10,791 bases of DNA from Deltaproteobacteria bacterium (GTDB taxonomy: Bacteria > Desulfobacterota > Desulfuromonadia > Geobacterales > DSM-12255), in the NCBI GenBank assembly GCA_017861215.1, contig JAGFXN010000091.1:1-10791 (forward strand), written 5' to 3'. The notes beneath the pieces were generated by a model. The model had not been told where the DNA came from. It saw nothing but the letters and a program-made list of their open reading frames with translations, and made no database searches. Below are positions 1 to 6,225 of the stretch, in pieces (the stretch's first letter is position 1; each line of letters opens with the position of its first letter). The translations under genes were made by a program, and so were the position numbers.

Positions 1-2
1 AT

Positions 3-1328
3 GCAAAACAGAAAATAGAGAAAGTTCTGACCCCCCAATCATTCAGAACCTGGATTAAGCCGATCAAATTCATCGACTTTGATGAGTCGGTTATTATTCT
101 TGAAGTGCCGAATGAATTTCATAAGAACGAGTTGAAAGAGAGATACCTGTCTCTCTTAAAAGATGTTATCGCCGGACTTACCAATAACAGTTTCGAGCTT
201 GAGATCAATGTTTCCGATTTTTCCAATGCGGCAGACAAGCCTGCTTTACCAGGCAATGAAGATCCTGCCGACACAGTATCGAGAGAAAAACCGAAGGTCT
301 CCTCTTTTACAACTTCCCTGAATGCCAGATATACGTTTGACACGTATGTCTGTGGCGCAAGTAACGAGTTTGCCTATGCAGCATCACATGCTGTGGCTGA
401 CAATCCCGCCGTTAAATATAACCCGCTTTTCATTTACGGTGGTACCGGTCTGGGAAAGACTCATTTGATGGTCGCAATTGGCAACCAGATACTGAAAAAT
501 AATCCCGAAGCCAAAATCTGCTATTATACTTCTGAAACCTTCATGAACGAGATGATCAACTGCATCCGCCACAAAAAGATGGAGGATTTCCGCTCAAAAT
601 TCCGTAGTGCTGATGTGCTGTTAATCGATGATATTCAGTTTATGGCTGGCCGCGAGGCAACCGAGGCAGAGTTTTTCCATACATTCAATGCGCTTTATGA
701 ATCGCATAAGCAGATTGTAATAACATCCGACAAATTTCCTAAAGATATACCGGGACTCGAAGAAAGATTGAGATCAAGATTTGAATGGGGACTGATTGCC
801 GATATACAGGCTCCTGATGTCGAGACAAAGGTTGCCATCCTGAAGAAAAAAGCCGAAATAAACAACATAGACCTTCCAGATGATGTAGCACTGCTGATAG
901 GTTCCAGTGGCGCCAGTAATATCAGGGAAATAGAAGGAATGCTCATACGCATCGGCGCCTATGCCAGTCTTACAAAAAACAAGATAAATATCACTATGGC
1001 AAAGGATATCCTGAAAGACATCATCGTTGATAAAAGCAGAGAAATAAACATTGAGCTGATCCAGAAAACTGTTGCCGACCACTACAAGATTAAACTGTCA
1101 GATATGAAGTCGGAAAGAAGGCTGAAAGCATTCGTCATTCCCAGGCAGATGGCCATTTACCTTTGCAGGGAACTGACTAAAGCATCATATCCTGAAATAG
1201 GCGATAAATTTGGAGGCAAAGACCACTCAACGGTAATTTACGCGGTAAAGAAAATAGGCTTGATAATGAATGACAAGCCTGATATTTCGAGTAGTTACGA
1301 AGCTATCAAGCGTAAACTGTTAACATAG
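3..1328 (+). CDS. dnaA: DnaA, chromosomal replication initiator (5' partial)
   Basis: DnaA is the AAA+ ATPase that binds DnaA boxes, melts the origin and helps load the helicase. The frame is open from base 3, and the upstream codons read as domain I (KVLTPQSFRTWIKPIKF). The gene therefore starts before the window and probably only a few residues are missing. The GTG at 105 is an internal valine in LEVPNEF, not the start. Numbering residue 1 from the codon at base 3, about 441 residues are visible. Domain I is followed by a short variable linker (about 75-100), then the AAA+ core. The core has Walker A GGTGLGKT (146-153), Walker B LLIDD (206-210), the box VII arginine in RLRSRF (R259) and the sensor II arginine in SNIREIEG (R308). 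The domain IV helix-turn-helix carries the DnaA signature GGKDHSTVIYAVKKI, with DHST at 407-410 contacting the DnaA box. The frame is intact to the TAG stop. The putative origin follows directly. Identification is essentially certain. Confidence 0.97.
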   Translation, partial: AKQKIEKVLTPQSFRTWIKPIKFIDFDESVIILEVPNEFHKNELKERYLSLLKDVIAGLTNNSFELEINVSDFSNAADKPALPGNEDPADTVSREKPKVSSFTTSLNARYTFDTYVCGASNEFAYAASHAVADNPAVKYNPLFIYGGTGLGKTHLMVAIGNQILKNNPEAKICYYTSETFMNEMINCIRHKKMEDFRSKFRSADVLLIDDIQFMAGREATEAEFFHTFNALYESHKQIVITSDKFPKDIPGLEERLRSRFEWGLIADIQAPDVETKVAILKKKAEINNIDLPDDVALLIGSSGASNIREIEGMLIRIGAYASLTKNKINITMAKDILKDIIVDKSREINIELIQKTVADHYKIKLSDMKSERRLKAFVIPRQMAIYLCRELTKASYPEIGDKFGGKDHSTVIYAVKKIGLIMNDKPDISSSYEAIKRKLLT

Positions 1329-1339
1329 GAGCAATAACC

Positions 1340-1348
1340 TGTGGATAA
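1340..1348 (-). promoter_or_regulatory. DnaA box, perfect consensus, minus strand
   Basis: The plus strand reads TGTGGATAA, the exact reverse complement of the consensus DnaA box TTATCCACA. It lies 11 bases after the dnaA stop and points the opposite way from the two degenerate boxes further on. A high-affinity box of this kind would be expected to stay DnaA-bound through the cell cycle and anchor the assembly. The sequence match is exact; occupancy is inferred. Confidence 0.85.
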
Positions 1349-1417
1349 AGAGGGTTGTCCGTTTTTAAAAAAACTTCCTGTTTAAAAAGTAGCGATTCAA
1401 GCTGAAAAATAATTGAT

Positions 1418-1426
1418 TTATCAACA
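1418..1426 (+). promoter_or_regulatory. DnaA box-like site (one mismatch)
   Basis: TTATCAACA differs from the consensus TTATCCACA at one position. It is followed by GC and shares TCAACAGC with the box at 1469, whose start lies 51 bases further on, close to five helical turns. That spacing would place both sites on the same face of the DNA. It is likely a moderate-affinity DnaA site within oriC. Confidence 0.6.
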
Positions 1427-1468
1427 GCTGCTTTGCAATGAATTACATATGTTACCTGCTACATTGAC

Positions 1469-1477
1469 TTTTCAACA
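1469..1477 (+). promoter_or_regulatory. DnaA box-like site next to the trio element
   Basis: TTTTCAACA has two mismatches to the consensus TTATCCACA, and first-half variants of this kind occur in known origins. Its position supports it more than its sequence: only GCAC separates it from the start of the triplet run, with the orientation expected for DnaA loading from box to trios. It is part of the proposed basal unwinding element. Confidence 0.6.
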
Positions 1478-1481
1478 GCAC

Positions 1482-1512
1482 CTAATACTACTACTATTTT
1501 TATTATTATATA
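1482..1512 (+). promoter_or_regulatory. DnaA-trio-like triplets and AT-rich unwinding tract
   Basis: After the spacer GCAC the plus strand reads CTA, ATA, CTA, CTA, CTA and then a T/A-only tract (TTTTTATTATTATATA). On the complementary strand these are 3'-GAT-type triplets, the DnaA-trio pattern that guides DnaA onto single-stranded DNA at bacterial origins. The strand, order and spacing relative to the box at 1469 all fit. The T/A tract is the likely DNA unwinding element. Within the same stretch, TATACT at 1509-1514 resembles a -10 promoter element for dnaN, but I see no matching -35 at normal spacing. The pattern is seen directly; its function is inferred. Confidence 0.7.
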
Positions 1513-1523
1513 CTAGAAGAACT

Positions 1524-1530
1524 AGGAGGG
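1524..1530 (+). promoter_or_regulatory. Strong ribosome binding site of dnaN
   Basis: AGGAGGG is a near-perfect Shine-Dalgarno sequence and lies only three to four bases before the ATG at 1534, closer than usual. It fixes the dnaN start, which also agrees with the family N-terminus (MEFTIEK). It is the best ribosome binding site in the window. Confidence 0.8.
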
Positions 1531-1533
1531 AGC

Positions 1534-2652
1534 ATGGAATTTACAATCGAAAAAGATGCTTTCGTCAGGGCGCTCCAAAAAATTCAGGGTATCGTCGAAC
1601 GAAGAAATACAATGCCAATTCTTTCCAATGTTCTCATTGAGGCGTTGGATGATTCGCTTACCCTGACAGCAACCGATCTCGAAGTAGGCATGAAAAGCAG
1701 ATATCAGGCAAAAGTTTATGCTAACGGCAAAATAACCATCTCCGCCAAAAAACTTTACGAAATTATCCGTGAGTTGCCGGACGAACAGATAAAGTTCTCT
1801 ACAAGAGATAATGACTGGGTGGATATAAGCTGTGGTAAAGCAAAATTTAATATAGTCGGACTTTCACCGGATGAATTTCCTTCATTTCCAAAAATAGACG
1901 AAAAAGGTTTTATATCTCTTGATTCGGTAACTCTTGCCAGAATGATCGAGCAGACTTCATATTCTATCTGCCACGACGAAACAAAATATAATTTAAACGG
2001 AATTCTCTTCAAGGTATCAGATGAAAATGATGAAAGATTGTTGCGACTCGTCGCTACTGATGGACACAGATTATGCGTAGCTGAACAGGTAATTGAATCT
2101 TCTTCGTTTGACATACTTGATAAAGGAGTAATATTTCCGAAAAAAGGAATTTTTGAACTTAAAAAGCTGTGTGATGAAGAAATAAGTGACATAAAGCTCG
2201 GCTTTATTGATAACAGTGTCGCAATAGTCAAAGGGAATACAACAGTTGTTATGAGATTGGTAGACGGTGAATTTCCAGATTATAAAAGAGTCGTACCGGT
2301 GGGGAATGATAAGGAAATTATTATCGGAAAAGAACTTTTTCTTCACTCATTGAAAAGAATGGCTATTCTTTCCAGTGAAAAGTTTAAGGGAATTAAATTT
2401 GAAATTACAAATAATTTTATGGAAATATCATCAAGTAACCCGGAATTGGGAGAAGCAAGGGAAGAACTGGAAGTGAAATATTCAGGAGATAAGATAACTA
2501 CTCGTTTTAATGCACGTTACCTTATAGATGTTCTTAATGTAGTAACATCTGACGATATAACTCTTCTTCTTAAGGATGAAATGTCCCCGGCTATTTTGAA
2601 ACAGGCTGATTCAGATAATTTTCTTTCCGTAATTATGCCGATGCGGCTTTAG
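1534..2652 (+). CDS. dnaN: DNA polymerase III subunit beta (sliding clamp)
   Basis: DnaN forms the ring-shaped homodimer that tethers DNA polymerase III and many repair and regulatory proteins to DNA. The protein has 372 residues, normal for the family, and should fold as three similar domains (about 1-120, 125-245 and 250-372). Recognisable family stretches are the N-terminus MEFTIEKDAFVRALQKIQG, RRNTMPILSNVLIEA (about 23-37), ATDLEVG (about 47-53), ATDGHRL (174-180) and the conserved C-terminus VIMPMRL. The C-terminus forms part of the pocket that binds clamp-binding peptides. Codon use is notably AT-rich: a 60-base sample at 1861-1920 has 19 G or C. The gene lies directly after the putative origin, with its promoter likely inside or next to the unwinding element. 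No frameshift or missing segment is seen. Confidence 0.97.
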   Translation: MEFTIEKDAFVRALQKIQGIVERRNTMPILSNVLIEALDDSLTLTATDLEVGMKSRYQAKVYANGKITISAKKLYEIIRELPDEQIKFSTRDNDWVDISCGKAKFNIVGLSPDEFPSFPKIDEKGFISLDSVTLARMIEQTSYSICHDETKYNLNGILFKVSDENDERLLRLVATDGHRLCVAEQVIESSSFDILDKGVIFPKKGIFELKKLCDEEISDIKLGFIDNSVAIVKGNTTVVMRLVDGEFPDYKRVVPVGNDKEIIIGKELFLHSLKRMAILSSEKFKGIKFEITNNFMEISSSNPELGEAREELEVKYSGDKITTRFNARYLIDVLNVVTSDDITLLLKDEMSPAILKQADSDNFLSVIMPMRL

Positions 2653-2680
2653 CAGGTTACTTTAAATAAAATTTAAAGAA

Positions 2681-2714
2681 GGTCTCTCCGTATGACAGCT
2701 ATGACAGAGAGGCC
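2681..2714 (+). terminator. Imperfect hairpin in the dnaN-recF spacer (attenuator-like)
   Basis: GGTCTCTC (2681-2688) can pair with GAGAGGCC (2707-2714) through eight pairs including one G-U. After one mismatch, GT/AC extends the stem, and AA/TT can extend it outward. The following T run is short (TTTCT), so if it terminates at all it would be leaky and would set the dnaN:recF ratio. It could instead be an mRNA-processing hairpin. The loop side holds a 9-base tandem repeat, TATGACAGC then TATGACAGA (2691-2708). Confidence 0.45.
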
Positions 2715-2731
2715 TTTCTAATTATAAGGAT

Positions 2732-3823
2732 ATGCTTCTTAAAACCATTCAGATAAGGATGTTCAGAAACATAAAAATTGCTGAAATCAAATTTGGTAAC
2801 CAGTTCAATATTTTTTACGGTAATAATGGACAGGGTAAAACAAATTTTCTTGAAGCTATTTTTTATCTGGGAACAGTCAAATCTTTCCGACATGCCAAAA
2901 ATAAAGATATGATCGCTTGGGATCAGCCAGCAGCTACCCTGCAATGTTCTCTTGCTGATAATGGTCTGATGCATAACCTTTCTATAACTTTAGATAGTAA
3001 CGGCAGACAGTTGAAAGTAGATGGCAAGAACGTCACAAAAGTCATTGATTATTGCAATACGTTTTCAGTCGTTGCTTTTTCACCTGACGAGCTGGCCATG
3101 GTATCAGGTACTCCTGAGCAGAGAAGACGTTATCTCGATAGAGCAATCTTCAGTAGCAGTCCAGGATACCTGACTCTTTATTACGACTATTTCAGAGCGC
3201 TGAAGCAGAGGAATAAGCTGCTGAAACTGCGTAATTATGCAGGAATCGAAGCCTGGACAGAACAACTTGCTGTAGCGGGCACCCGCTTGATATCGGTTCG
3301 CAACAGATACATCAAAGAGCTTGCAGGGCTGTTTTTCAAGTATTACCGGGATATCTCAGGTAGTGACGAAGAAGCTTGTCTGTGCTATCATGCAAATTCT
3401 ATATCAGATCTGACTGATCAGGTTGAAGTGCATAACCAGTTATTCAGGGCATTGGCAGAAAGCAGCAGCCGTGAGCGTGAGCGCGGCATGACACTGAAAG
3501 GTCCGCACCGTGACGACCTTGACTTCATTCTCAATAACAAGCCTATCAGGGAACATGGCTCACAGGGACAGCAGAAAAGCCTCGTTCTTGCCTTGAAAAT
3601 GGCAGAAATCGAGTATCTGGAGAGAGTCAGCGGCAGACTGCCGATACTGCTGCTTGACGATATGACAGCAGAACTTGACAGCACCCGTACACGGCATTTG
3701 ATGCAGTTTTTAACAGAGAGGGAAATGCAGGTATTCATAACCACCACTGATCCGGATACGGTGCCGCTCGCCAACGAACTGGAATTTTCCCGTTTTCATG
3801 TTGCGAGTGGTCGACTTGTTTAG
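2732..3823 (+). CDS. recF: RecF, DNA replication and repair ATPase
   Basis: RecF is an SMC-like ABC ATPase that acts with RecO and RecR to load RecA at single-strand gaps and stalled forks. It has 363 residues, typical for the family. Motifs in order are Walker A GNNGQGKT (30-37), the ABC signature region GSQGQQKS (276-283), and Walker B ILLLDD with the acidic pair at D309-D310, followed by the D-loop-like AELD. The start at 2732 is set by homology: MLLKTIQIRMFRN matches the family N-terminus, in which a leucine/lysine-rich strand precedes FRN. The only upstream Shine-Dalgarno-like sequence, AAGGA at 2726-2730, sits one base from the ATG, which is unusually close, so translation may be weak or coupled. 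gyrB starts 12 bases after the stop, consistent with co-transcription. Confidence 0.96.
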   Translation: MLLKTIQIRMFRNIKIAEIKFGNQFNIFYGNNGQGKTNFLEAIFYLGTVKSFRHAKNKDMIAWDQPAATLQCSLADNGLMHNLSITLDSNGRQLKVDGKNVTKVIDYCNTFSVVAFSPDELAMVSGTPEQRRRYLDRAIFSSSPGYLTLYYDYFRALKQRNKLLKLRNYAGIEAWTEQLAVAGTRLISVRNRYIKELAGLFFKYYRDISGSDEEACLCYHANSISDLTDQVEVHNQLFRALAESSSRERERGMTLKGPHRDDLDFILNNKPIREHGSQGQQKSLVLALKMAEIEYLERVSGRLPILLLDDMTAELDSTRTRHLMQFLTEREMQVFITTTDPDTVPLANELEFSRFHVASGRLV

Positions 3824-3835
3824 AAAGGAAAGTTA

Positions 3836-6138
3836 ATGAACGAAGAGCACCAGAACGATTACGGCGCAGAACAGATAACAATACTGGAAGGACTGGAAGC
3901 TGTCCGCAAAAGACCGGCCATGTACATCGGTTCTACAGCTTCTCCAGGCTTGCATCACCTTGTATACGAGATAGTTGATAATTCCATTGACGAGGCGCTT
4001 GCCGGCTACTGTGACCAGGTAAGCGTGTCCATTAATATGGACGGTTCGGTTACGGTTGTCGATAACGGTCGCGGCATTCCGACGGACATGCATCCTACAG
4101 GACGTTCAGCAGCGGAAGTTGTTCTGACCGTGCTTCATGCCTTTCCGAAAAACTTGAACTTGAGATCAGGCGAGACAACAGGATTTTCCGCCAGACCTAC
4201 AGTCGCGGCGTACCGGAAGAGCCGCTTACGGTCTGCGGTGAAACCAAAAAACGGGGGACAAAGATCACCTTCTTCCCGGATGACCAAATCTTTGAAACGA
4301 CAGAATTCTCATTCGACATACTGTCGCAGCGTCTGCGGGAACTGGCATTTCTCAACGCCGGTGTCCGGATTATCATCAAGGATGAGCGGGTAGAAAAGGA
4401 GCATGACTTTTTTTACGAAGGCGGCATCAGCTCCTTTGTCGAGTACCTGAACAGGAACCGCACGCCGGTCCACCCAAAGCCGATCTTTGTCAAAGGAGAA
4501 AAGGGGGGCGTAGAGATAGAGATTGCCATGCAGTACAACGACTCCTATGATGAAAAACTCTTCTCCTTTGCCAACAACATCAACACCCATGAAGGCGGCA
4601 CCCATCTGATCGGCTTCAAGGCCGCTCTTACCCGTACCATGAACAGTTATGCCACAGCCAATAATCTCCTTAAAAATGTCAAAGTGGCAATTTCCGGCGA
4701 GGATCTCCGCGAAGGTCTCACCGCGGTAATCTCCGTCAAAATTCCGCAACCCCAGTTCGAGGGGCAGACCAAGACAAAACTTGGTAACTCCGAAGTGAAA
4801 GGGTATGTAGAGACACTGCTCAATGAAAAGCTGGCCACGTATCTTGAAGAGAATCCACAGGTTGCCAAACGGGTACTGGAGAAATCGATCGATGCGGCCA
4901 GAGCGCGCGAAGCGGCACGCAAGGCACGGGACCTGACCCGGCGCAAAGGAGCCCTGGAGATCGGCACCCTGCCGGGCAAACTTGCCGACTGTCAGGAGAA
5001 AGACCCGGCTCTGTGTGAACTGTTTCTGGTCGAGGGTGACTCTGCCGGCGGCAGTGCCAAGCAGGGCCGGGATCGGAAGTACCAGGCGATTCTCCCCCTC
5101 AAGGGGAAGATTCTTAACGTTGAGAAAGCCCGCTTCGACAAGATGATCTCCTCGCAGGAGATTCGTACCTTGATTGCCGCGCTCGGTACCGGCATCGGCA
5201 AGGACGATTTTGACATTGCCAAACTTCGCTACCACCGCATCATCGTTATGACCGATGCGGATGTTGACGGCTCCCACATCCTGACCCTGCTGCTGACCTT
5301 TTTCTTCCGCCAAATGCATGAGCTGGTGGAGCGGGGTCATCTCTATATCGCCCAGCCGCCGCTCTATAAAATCAAGCGGGGCAAGAAGGAGCAGTATCTG
5401 AAAAACGAGGCGGCGCTGCAGAACTATCTGCTGGAGGAGGGGACGGACAACATGACCCTTGCTCTTGATGGCGGCGAGCGCGCCTTGCGGGGCAAGCAGA
5501 TCATTCCCGCACTCAAGCAGGTGACGGATTACCGTTCCGTGTTCGACAAGGTGGTGCGCAAGGGGTTGAACGAAGAGCTGGTCCGGCTGCTCATTGACGT
5601 AAACGCCAGAACCGGTTTCGAGGAGTTTGCCGATTTTGCGCCGCACTTCGAAAAGATCAAGGCGATCCGCCAGGATTTCGACTACAACATCAACGAAAAA
5701 CGGGCAACGGTAAAGCTGGGTAACCTGCATATCCGTCTCGATCGCCACTCGCTCGATGTGCTCAACTCGCACGAGTACACCCTGCTGTTCGAAAACTACC
5801 GGAAGATTCGGGCCAGTCTTGGTGACGGCAGCGCAGTCATCAGCAGTGAAGGCAAGGACCTGCTGGTAACCGACAGCTATGAGGAGATTCTTGCCTTCTT
5901 CCTCGATACGGCCAAAAAAGGGCTCTACATCCAGCGCTACAAAGGTCTGGGCGAGATGAATCCTGAACAGCTCTGGGAGACGACTATGCACCAGGATAAC
6001 CGTCTGCTGCTGCAGGTCAAGATCGAGGATGTAGTGGAGGCTGAAGAAATCTTCACGGTACTCATGGGTGATCAGGTTGAGCCGCGGCGTGATTTTATTG
6101 AAAAAAATGCTCTTAACGTCTCTAATCTCGATATTTAA
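3836..6138 (+). pseudogene. gyrB: DNA gyrase subunit B, disrupted by an internal deletion and frameshift
   Basis: GyrB is the ATPase subunit of DNA gyrase. The start ATG at 3836 has AAGGAA five bases upstream. Residues 1-102 read normally as a GHKL ATPase: YEIVDNSIDEAL carries the catalytic E45 and Mg-binding N49, and VDNGRGIP has the nucleotide-binding D76. After VLTVLHA (codon ending 4141) this frame turns to nonsense and stops at 4391-4393. The correct sequence resumes in the next frame at 4141 (LSEKLELEIRRDNRIF) and runs to SNLDI and the stop. About 25 codons plus one base are absent, including GGKFD and SGGLHGVG, which contact the ATP phosphates. The rest is intact: RGTKITFFPD, toprim EGDSAGG (5032-5052), DADVD (5254-5268), YKGLGEMNPEQLWETTM, and the roughly 170-residue insert of Gram-negative GyrB. 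Repaired length would be about 792 residues, normal for that type. A sequence or assembly error is as likely as a true lesion, because gyrase is essential. Confidence 0.9.
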
Positions 6139-6186
6139 ACAACAGGTAAAAGGCACGAGGCGCTAGGAACGGGGAAACTACCCAAG

Positions 6187-6210
6187 GCCTAGAGCCCAGA
6201 GCCTAGAGCC
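6187..6210 (+). repeat. Short direct repeat GCCTAGAGCC x2 in the gyrB-gyrA spacer
   Basis: GCCTAGAGCC occurs at 6187-6196 and 6201-6210, with CAGA between the copies. A further CTAG lies upstream at about 6165. Three CTAG tetramers in under 50 bases is notable because CTAG is generally rare in proteobacterial genomes. No hairpin forms, since the copies are direct. It could be a fragment of a dispersed intergenic repeat family or part of the gyrA leader. The gyrA Shine-Dalgarno (AAAAGG) comes just after it. Confidence 0.6.
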
Positions 6211-6225
6211 GAAAAGGTCTTATAA

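Larger units (their letters stand above)
1329..1533. other. oriC: Probable replication origin (oriC) between dnaA and dnaN
   Basis: This 205-base spacer has no convincing gene. It holds a perfect DnaA box on the minus strand near dnaA, two degenerate boxes on the plus strand, and a DnaA-trio-like triplet run followed by a T/A-rich tract next to dnaN. It also contains AT-rich stretches near 1360-1390. The dnaA-dnaN spacer is a classic location for oriC. The order box, short GC-containing spacer, trios, AT-rich tract matches the basal unwinding element described in Bacillus subtilis. Strand-specific unwinding here would be initiated by the DnaA encoded next door. A second box cluster upstream of dnaA, outside this window, is possible. 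The boxes and triplets are seen directly; origin activity is inferred. Confidence 0.8.

Noticed and set aside
1..18. ATG at base 1 as a gene start
   Set aside because: It is out of frame with DnaA and meets a TAG after five codons.
105..107. GTG as the start of dnaA
   Set aside because: The frame is open upstream to the window edge and encodes conserved DnaA domain I (TPQSFRTWIKPI), so this GTG is an internal valine.
1413..1640. 75-codon plus-strand open frame across oriC and the start of dnaN
   Set aside because: It overlaps DnaA boxes, the trio element and the dnaN start in another frame; its translation is low-complexity and resembles nothing.
4085..4105. HPTGRS in GyrB being one residue shorter than the E. 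coli HPEEG stretch, suggesting a second deletion
   Set aside because: The loop length varies naturally; mycobacterial GyrB has the same shorter form, so it is not evidence of damage.
4142..4393. The tail of the first gyrB frame as a genuine new C-terminus of a short GHKL protein
   Set aside because: The same bases encode well-conserved GyrB in the next frame, so the tail is frameshift nonsense.
4309..6156. Minus-strand open frame of 615 codons
   Set aside because: It lies wholly opposite gyrB, shows no recognisable protein family, and is the usual by-product of GC-biased codons on the coding strand.
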